This document shows, one piece after another, positions 29,343 through 33,469 of a DNA stretch of 33,469 nt (position 1 is its first letter; every line of letters starts with the position of its first letter). The position numbers and the translations under genes are program-made. The DNA is from Candidatus Woesearchaeota archaeon (GTDB taxonomy: Archaea > Nanobdellota > Nanobdellia > Woesearchaeales > UBA10216): NCBI GenBank assembly GCA_016180065.1, contig JACPBY010000009.1, forward strand, positions 1 through 33,469, given 5' to 3'. The notes under the pieces were generated by a model, which was not told where the DNA came from, did no database searches, and saw only the letters and a list, made by a program, of their open reading frames with translations.

Positions 29343-29618
29343 TTACCTTATGTCAAACCCTTCAAATTCTCCCGTGGACTGCTCTTCTTTTACATCAATG
29401 CCAGTAACAAATGCCATCAGAGGGCCTTTCCTGAACTTCTTCTCAAATTCCTTGAGATGCTTTTCCTCTCCTTCCGCAACTATCTCAACATTTTCATCCT
29501 TAAGGTTACGCACAAAGCCGCTGATGCCGAGCAGCTCTGCCTCCCTTCTCGTGAATTCCCTGTAGAAAACCCCCTGAACCTTGCCTTTCACTATTGCATG
29601 GATCCTTTTTGCCGCCAT
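29343..29618 (-). CDS. acyP: Acylphosphatase
   Basis: The 91-residue enzyme hydrolyses acyl phosphates such as acetyl phosphate. The signature KGKVQGVFYREFTRREA carries the catalytic Arg in the phosphate-binding loop, and GFVRNLKDENVEIVAEG carries the catalytic Asn. Length and beta-alpha-beta order are normal. A minus-strand TATA-like box (about 29643-29653) lies 30 bases upstream of the ATG. It converges with the membrane protein gene 14 bases away. Confidence 0.93.
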   Translation of the reverse strand: MAAKRIHAIVKGKVQGVFYREFTRREAELLGISGFVRNLKDENVEIVAEGEEKHLKEFEKKFRKGPLMAFVTGIDVKEEQSTGEFEGFDIR

Positions 29619-29744
29619 CGTTGAGGTGAGGCTTCAGCCTTTGTTTTAAATTTTGTGGAATGCTGCCCCATATTCCGAAAAGCATTTATAGTCGAAATGC
29701 TAATATGGCAGCAAGGGAGTTAGCAAAATGATTGGGGTGGGCAG

Positions 29745-29873
29745 ATGGAACTGGCAATATGCATCAGTTGTGGCATGGAAATTGGCAGAAGCTCAAGGCA
29801 CCCAAGCCTGTGCAGGGCATGTGAAAGGTCCATGAGCGAGGAAGAGATTTTTGCTGTTATGGATGCTGAATGA
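29745..29873 (+). CDS. Small zinc-ribbon protein, 42 residues
   Basis: This short frame encodes MELAICISCGMEIG, then HPSLCRACERSMSEEEIF. The two pairs CISC and CRAC make a treble-clef or zinc-ribbon site. A GGGGTGG ribosome-binding site lies just upstream. The stop overlaps an in-frame start of the next ORF as ATGA, so the two are likely coupled. Such mini zinc proteins often bind nucleic acid or a protein partner; the function is unknown. The gap 29619-29744 holds only promoter sequence. Confidence 0.65.
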   Translation: MELAICISCGMEIGRSSRHPSLCRACERSMSEEEIFAVMDAE

Positions 29874-29893
29874 GAGGCAGGGGGGGGTGGTTA

Positions 29894-30109
29894 ATGATGC
29901 ATAATAATGTATTCAGAAGGATAGAGAATCGGCTGCTTAGGGGAAAGGCGCTTTTTGACTATGAGCAAACAAAAGGCGAGAAGCCACAGCAGACCAGCCT
30001 GGAGATTTTTATGCGCAGAAGCTACGGCATTCCAGAGCGGCCTGATGTAGATGTTGAAAGGTCGGTCTGGGGTTACCGAAGCAGGGGAAAGAGGCTTGCG
30101 ACTGTATGA
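29894..30109 (+). CDS. Small basic protein of unknown function
   Basis: The protein has about 71 residues and is rich in Arg (FRRIENRLLRGKALFDYEQT; MRRSYGIPERPDVDVERSVW). I do not recognise it. The ATG pair at 29894/29897 sits three to six bases below GGGGGGGTGG, a strong ribosome-binding site; an alternative start at 29870 overlaps the zinc-ribbon stop as ATGA. It probably forms a bicistron with the zinc-ribbon gene. The following 87 bases (30110-30196) are A-rich and empty. Confidence 0.5.
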   Translation: MMHNNVFRRIENRLLRGKALFDYEQTKGEKPQQTSLEIFMRRSYGIPERPDVDVERSVWGYRSRGKRLATV

Positions 30110-30196
30110 TGCCGCGTAATGCTAAGAATATTAAAAATAAAAAAGAAGAAAAAAGATTTTCCATGACAGGTTTTCAGCAAGAAAAATAAGCTGCGC

Positions 30197-30340
30197 TTAT
30201 TCTCTCCTGGTTGTCCTGTGCTTGGAGTAGCAGTCCCTGCAGTAAACAGGCCTGCCTTCTGCCGGCTTGAAAGGAACCTCAGACTGGGCTCCGCAATCGG
30301 AGCATGTTATCTGGTTCATTTCTCGCTGTCCAAATGCCAT
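30197..30340 (-). CDS. CxxC-x17-CxxC zinc-ribbon protein, 47 residues
   Basis: The frame encodes QITCSDCGAQSEVPFKP, then GRPVYCRDCYSKHR. It is a single zinc ribbon with CSDC and CRDC separated by 17 residues and the conserved VPFKP...RPVYC core. This is a widespread small family in archaea and candidate phyla, likely a nucleic-acid or protein adaptor. The ATG at 30340 lies about 35 bases below a minus-strand TATA-like element (near 30375). Confidence 0.8.
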   Translation of the reverse strand: MAFGQREMNQITCSDCGAQSEVPFKPAEGRPVYCRDCYSKHRTTRRE

Positions 30341-30594
30341 TCTCTCATCCTCTACTCTTTGCTATGCCCATTATAAGCGTATATTGCTATACCCATATAA
30401 CTCACATAGCTTATACTTCTCTACACGGCCCCCACTATACTGCTGTGAGAAATCCTGTATGCTCGGAAGTGAGCGTTTGCAGTATATAAATGTATGCTTT
30501 TTTGTGTATGCTTTTTTGTTCGTTTAATGTTGCACTGGACAATGGACATCTGTCCGGGCAGGATTTAAATATAGCTTTGGCTGGCAAAGTTTAT
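30341..30594. promoter_or_regulatory. Divergent intergenic region with tandem repeat
   Basis: The region is AT-rich and carries promoters for both neighbours; ATTTAAATATAG (about 30562-30573) is the TATA box for the plus-strand gene. TGTATGCTTTTTTG occurs twice in exact tandem (30491-30518), giving T-tracts that could end plus-strand transcripts. GGACA-TC-TGTCC near 30545-30557 is a short hairpin. No gene is convincing here. Confidence 0.45.
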
Positions 30595-31200
30595 ATGGAA
30601 AACAGTAATGACATTAAAAACATGGAATTTGTGGATGACAGAACGATAAAGCTTGACAAGATTCTCAATGACTTAGACAGATTTGTGCTAAAATTCATCA
30701 AAATACTGGAGAAACATGCCAATTATGTGATCGTCAGCGGTTATGTTTCTATACTCTTTGGCAGGTCAAGGGCTACAGAGGATATTGATATTTTTATAAA
30801 AGAATTAAGCAAAGCACAGTTTGCAGCTCTTTACCAAGATTTAAAGGATGCAGGCTATTGGTGCCTGAATGCAGAAAGCACTGATGAAATCTATGAATAC
30901 CTTGAAGAAAGCCTTTCGATAAGATTTGCCAACGAAGGCGAAACCATACCCAATTTTGAAGTGAAATTTGCAAAGAAAAAATCTGCATTAATGGCATTTG
31001 CCGATTCTCTCACAGTGCTGATTGGTGATGGCAGAATCAGGCTATCCTCGCTTGAAAGGCAGATTGCTTACAAGCGTTATTACCTTAAGACAGACAAGGA
31101 TTTGGAAGACGCTGCTTACATCGAAAAGTTATTTAAGGAACAAATCAACTTTGGAAAGGTTAAATTGCTGCAAAGGATGATTGAAGATGAAATGGCTTAA
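30595..31200 (+). CDS. Nucleotidyltransferase-like protein (AbiEii/DUF1814-like)
   Basis: The protein has 201 residues from the ATG at 30595, 28 bases below a TATA box; the open frame extends upstream through promoter sequence. The core YVIVSGYVSILFGRSRATEDIDIFI matches the G-[GS]...RxTxDID pattern of nucleotidyltransferase toxins of the AbiEii type, with the last Asp pair as metal ligands. It then has a helix-rich substrate lobe (LSSLERQIAYKRYYLKTDKDLEDAAYI). The next small gene overlaps it by 14 bases and is probably its partner. A TA-like pair is the best guess. Confidence 0.65.
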   Translation: MENSNDIKNMEFVDDRTIKLDKILNDLDRFVLKFIKILEKHANYVIVSGYVSILFGRSRATEDIDIFIKELSKAQFAALYQDLKDAGYWCLNAESTDEIYEYLEESLSIRFANEGETIPNFEVKFAKKKSALMAFADSLTVLIGDGRIRLSSLERQIAYKRYYLKTDKDLEDAAYIEKLFKEQINFGKVKLLQRMIEDEMA

Positions 31201-31393
31201 GCCTGGAAAGAACAATGGGGAAGAACGGATGAATTTTGTTGACTACTGGGCAGAGTATGTCAGGACACACCCCTTTAGGGCCTGGAGCAGGCAGCAGGCA
31301 GTTTTAATAAACAGCCAGATCCAGAGTGCCAGGGCTGCAAAGCTGACACCGAGGCAGTATCTGGAGATAAAGGGAGAGGTCTGCACGAGGTAG
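31187..31393 (+). CDS. Small partner of the nucleotidyltransferase
   Basis: The protein has 68 residues from the ATG at 31187, overlapping the previous gene; AGGATGA lies eight bases upstream. An internal ATG at 31229 is an alternative. The sequence NFVDYWAEYVRTHPFRAWSRQQAVLINSQIQ is helical and resembles short proteins found after AbiEii-like genes in archaea, but I cannot name it. Overlap and tight linkage suggest an antitoxin or cofactor role. Confidence 0.5.
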   Translation: MKWLKPGKNNGEERMNFVDYWAEYVRTHPFRAWSRQQAVLINSQIQSARAAKLTPRQYLEIKGEVCTR

Positions 31394-31403
31394 GCTGGGC
31401 TGC

Positions 31404-31871
31404 TCAGGCGGTAAGCCTGGCGAGAATTTCAGTAAGATATCTTGGGCTTATGTAATAGCCGGCCTTTACAGTTTGGCCTATTAACCCGGCAGCCTGTTTT
31501 TTGGTTATAATTCTCTTTTCAACAGCCAGAATAATTACTGTTGTTGTTCTGGAAAAATCAATGCCAAAGGCTTTTGCAGCTCTGATTGCAGCCGCATCAT
31601 CAATCAAAAGCTTATCATTAGTTTCCTTCGCAAGGTTGAGTGAGGAATTCTCGCCTTTGCCAAGCCACAGTTCAACCATCTGTTTAGGATTTACAACCTT
31701 TATCCACCCTTCGCTAATAGCGTCGCTTATTGAAGAATGCCCTGGTTTCCCTTCAACCAAAACCTCTTCCTTAACCGCTTCTGTTATCGTAACACTGCCA
31801 AACAGCGCTTTTAGCAGACGCAGCTGGCCAATCTTTGCAAGGCAGATGAGTGGAGTGGAATTGGCTATCAT
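31404..31871 (-). CDS. PIN-like toxin (DUF3368 type)
   Basis: The 155-residue protein starts ANSTPLICLAKIGQLRLLKALFG, which is the DUF3368/COG2405 form of the PIN domain, where the first acidic residue is often Asn. Later features are VTITEAVKEEVL (Glu), DDAAAIRAAKAFGIDFSRTT (Asp pair) and a C-terminal helix with ISPRYLTEILA. The start overlaps the upstream antitoxin stop as ATGA. It is the presumed RNase toxin of the pair. Confidence 0.8.
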   Translation of the reverse strand: MIANSTPLICLAKIGQLRLLKALFGSVTITEAVKEEVLVEGKPGHSSISDAISEGWIKVVNPKQMVELWLGKGENSSLNLAKETNDKLLIDDAAAIRAAKAFGIDFSRTTTVIILAVEKRIITKKQAAGLIGQTVKAGYYISPRYLTEILARLTA

Positions 31872-32170
31872 TTTAGCAGCTTGAGGTCTTTTTCAAGGTC
31901 TTCTTCAGAATAGCCTGTCCAGTCAATGTTCCTTTCCTTAACAAGCTCAAGCATTTCCCACAGCGAAACGCCGCATTCTTCTGCCGCTTTTCCAATGGAC
32001 TTCTTATGCGCAGCAACATCCTCCAGCGCAGTCCTCATCTTCAGTTCGTGTATGGAACTGATCAGTAAACGCCGCACGACTTCGCTCCTGTCAGCCTGCC
32101 ATCTATCCTCTACTTCGGCCAGGTCCTTCAAGACCGATTCGCCCAGCCTAACTGATATTGTCGCTGCCAT
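31868..32170 (-). CDS. UPF0175-type antitoxin with ribbon-helix-helix
   Basis: The protein has 100 residues from the ATG at 32170. The N-terminus (TISVRLGESVLKDLAEVEDRWQADRSEVVRRLL) is a ribbon-helix-helix DNA-binding domain. The C-terminus (KSIGKAAEECGVSLWEMLELVKERNIDWTGYSEEDL) is the UPF0175/COG2886 domain. This family is known to pair with DUF3368 PIN toxins, as here. It is transcribed from an AT-rich promoter (about 32178-32208). Confidence 0.85.
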   Translation of the reverse strand: MAATISVRLGESVLKDLAEVEDRWQADRSEVVRRLLISSIHELKMRTALEDVAAHKKSIGKAAEECGVSLWEMLELVKERNIDWTGYSEEDLEKDLKLLK

Positions 32171-32291
32171 CGTATTCAATATAATATAATGTACACATAT
32201 TTAAGTTTTTCGCTTTTTAATGCCTTCCTGTAATGCCGAGCGGTCGCAAGCAAAACTTTTATTAACAACTCCCACCGCACAATTCATTCAA

Positions 32292-32840
32292 ATGGTAAGA
32301 GACTTCCATCACTTTAAAGGGAACGAGTTGACACGCTCAGAGCAGATACAGCGCGCAGTTGTAGAGTTGCTTCTGAATACTAATTCGATAACATGGGAGC
32401 TGAAGCACTCCTCAGGATGCTGCCAGATTGGGCGAATATTGGCGCAGAAAAGAAAATTGGATGTTGAAATTGCTGAAATCGCCTGCATTTTACATGACAT
32501 ATGTGTGATTGTTGAGGGAAAATACGAAGAACATGCAAGAAGAGGGGCTGAGACAGCTAAGAGGATGCTGGAAGAGTCTGGTGATTTTAACGGGGATGAG
32601 ATTCAGTTGATTACCGAGGCGATAGCACACCACAGCGAGAAACAAATCCGGACAGGTAAGCCATATATAGAGCTTGTTAAAGATGCTGATGTTTTCGATT
32701 GTTCCTTATACGAGAACGCTCAAGGCTTTTACGTCTTGCATAAGCCAAAGGACGTTTATGATGAGTATGTAAAACGAATAAAAATTGTCAGAAAAGAGCT
32801 TGGATTAGGGCAGAATGAAGTCTTCAGGGAAGGTAAATGA
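32292..32840 (+). CDS. HD-domain hydrolase
   Basis: The protein has 182 residues from the ATG at 32292, 33 bases below a T-rich TATA-like element. HD-domain features in order are LKHSSGCCQIGRILAQKR (first His), AEIACILHDICVIVEGKYEEHARRGAE (HD pair and next His), EAIAHHSEKQ (His pair) and ELVKDADVFD (last Asp). It is thus a metal-dependent phosphohydrolase, probably on nucleotides. Its stop overlaps the start of the PEP synthase gene as ATGA, so the two are coupled. Confidence 0.85.
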   Translation: MVRDFHHFKGNELTRSEQIQRAVVELLLNTNSITWELKHSSGCCQIGRILAQKRKLDVEIAEIACILHDICVIVEGKYEEHARRGAETAKRMLEESGDFNGDEIQLITEAIAHHSEKQIRTGKPYIELVKDADVFDCSLYENAQGFYVLHKPKDVYDEYVKRIKIVRKELGLGQNEVFREGK

Positions 32841-33469
32841 AGATTCTGGTGTTGTTAGGGGAGATTGGAAAAGACGATACTTTACTTGCCGGGGGGAAGG
32901 GTGCGCAGCTTGGCGAGCTTAAAAAGTCGGGGTTTAATGTTCCAGAAGGTTTCGTAATTACCACAGAATTTTATAAAATGTTTGTGGAGAAAACCGGGTT
33001 GTCAAAAGCAATTCAGGAAATCTTGTCAAATCTTGATGCAGGAAATAACAACGGATTTGAAGAAGCGAGTAAGAGTATACATTCTTTGATAATTTCAACA
33101 GATTTGCCCGAAGATGCTGAAAATGGTATAATCAATGCGTATAAAAAACTTAATGCGCTGGTTGCTGTCAGAAGCTCTGCAACAGCAGAAGACCAAAAGG
33201 AAGCATCCTTTGCAGGGCAAATGGCTACGTTTCTTAACGTGACTGAAAGCAGTCTTATAGAGTCTGTCAAAAAATGCATTGCATCGTTATTTACCCCGAG
33301 AGCAATATGCTATAGGAAACAAAAGAAAATTGGTTACATGAACGTTTCCATGGCAGTTGTGGTTCAGAAAATGGTCAATTCTGAAAGGGCTGGAGTTGCG
33401 TTTTCACTAAACCCTGTAAGTAATAACGCGAAAGAAATAGTTATTGAGGCGGCAAGCGGTTTGGGCGAG
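32837..33469 (+). CDS. ppsA: Phosphoenolpyruvate synthase, N-terminal part (runs off the right edge)
   Basis: The 211 codons seen here encode the ATP-grasp N-terminal domain of PEP synthase/PPDK. Family marks are AGGKGAQLGELKKSGFNVPEGFVIT, VAVRSSATAEDQKEASFAGQ, FTPRAICYRKQKKI, MNVSMAVVVQKMV and AGVAFSLNP. The full enzyme makes PEP from pyruvate and ATP for gluconeogenesis. The central phosphohistidine and C-terminal domains lie outside the window, so a shorter PEP/pyruvate-binding protein cannot be excluded. The start overlaps the HD gene stop by four bases. Confidence 0.88.
   Translation, partial: MKILVLLGEIGKDDTLLAGGKGAQLGELKKSGFNVPEGFVITTEFYKMFVEKTGLSKAIQEILSNLDAGNNNGFEEASKSIHSLIISTDLPEDAENGIINAYKKLNALVAVRSSATAEDQKEASFAGQMATFLNVTESSLIESVKKCIASLFTPRAICYRKQKKIGYMNVSMAVVVQKMVNSERAGVAFSLNPVSNNAKEIVIEAASGLGE

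Noticed and set aside
30490..30594. Upstream extension of the nucleotidyltransferase ORF
   Set aside because: The extra 35 codons read through the tandem T-tract repeat and the TATA box; the ATG at 30595 is at leaderless distance from that box.

Overview
The window looks like a chromosomal segment of an archaeon, probably one of the small-genome DPANN lineages. Archaeal markers are the ribosome-recycling ATPase ABCE1/RLI, an Orc1/Cdc6 initiator, a PINA-type PIN-ATPase-KH protein, a DUF99 protein and an archaeal HTH regulator. Many genes also have a TATA-like box about 25 bases before the start codon, which implies leaderless transcripts, and one tRNA carries an intron with a bulge-helix-bulge fold. 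I cannot name the lineage from sequence alone. No phage, IS element or CRISPR array is visible.

Layout. 1-1.54 kb: two adjacent minus-strand genes for exported proteins that share an exact 48-base N-terminal segment; the complete one is a zinc peptidase. 1.7-2.3 kb: a toxin-antitoxin (TA) pair. 2.4-4.4 kb: an operon of two HAD phosphatases and a P-loop kinase. 4.4-5.7 kb: a degenerate repeat, then two unknown genes behind a structured leader. 5.7-7.3 kb: DUF99, then an MNT/HEPN pair with a frameshifted HEPN gene. 7.4-9.5 kb: a second repeat copy, then a lamin-tail secreted protein and a membrane-anchored partner. 9.5-11.1 kb: VapBC, a tRNA with an intron in its T-loop, a tRNA fragment, and an AT-rich two-gene cassette with an in-frame amber codon. 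11.1-16 kb: information-processing genes (ABCE1, HTH regulator, PINA). 15.9-16.6 kb: a second TA pair like the first. 16.7-22.7 kb: a methyltransferase fusion, a structured RNA candidate, a GAF-GAF histidine kinase, an alpha/beta hydrolase, a CheY-like receiver and a GalT-like transferase. 22.8-27.3 kb: SerRS, an AbrB/PIN pair, a Phe-rich mini-ORF before DAHP synthase, and Orc1/Cdc6. 27.4-30.3 kb: unknown proteins, acylphosphatase and small zinc-ribbon proteins. 30.6-33.5 kb: a nucleotidyltransferase pair, a UPF0175/PIN pair, an HD protein and the start of PEP synthase.

How parts work together. Up to seven TA-like pairs sit in 33 kb. Five have an inverted repeat at the TATA box/start region, the usual place for autorepression, and three of these are perfect 14-bp palindromes. 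The kinase, hydrolase and receiver probably form a signalling group, although each seems to have its own promoter.

Most noteworthy: (i) a 13-nt intron in the tRNA T-loop that splices to a perfect canonical loop; (ii) an ABCE1 that lacks three of the four ligands of one Fe-S cluster and keeps all four of the other; (iii) a Phe-rich 35-codon ORF just upstream of DAHP synthase, resembling bacterial pheA leader peptides; (iv) a three-way-junction RNA candidate at 18312-18436; (v) a stem that buries the ribosome-binding site at 4643-4709.
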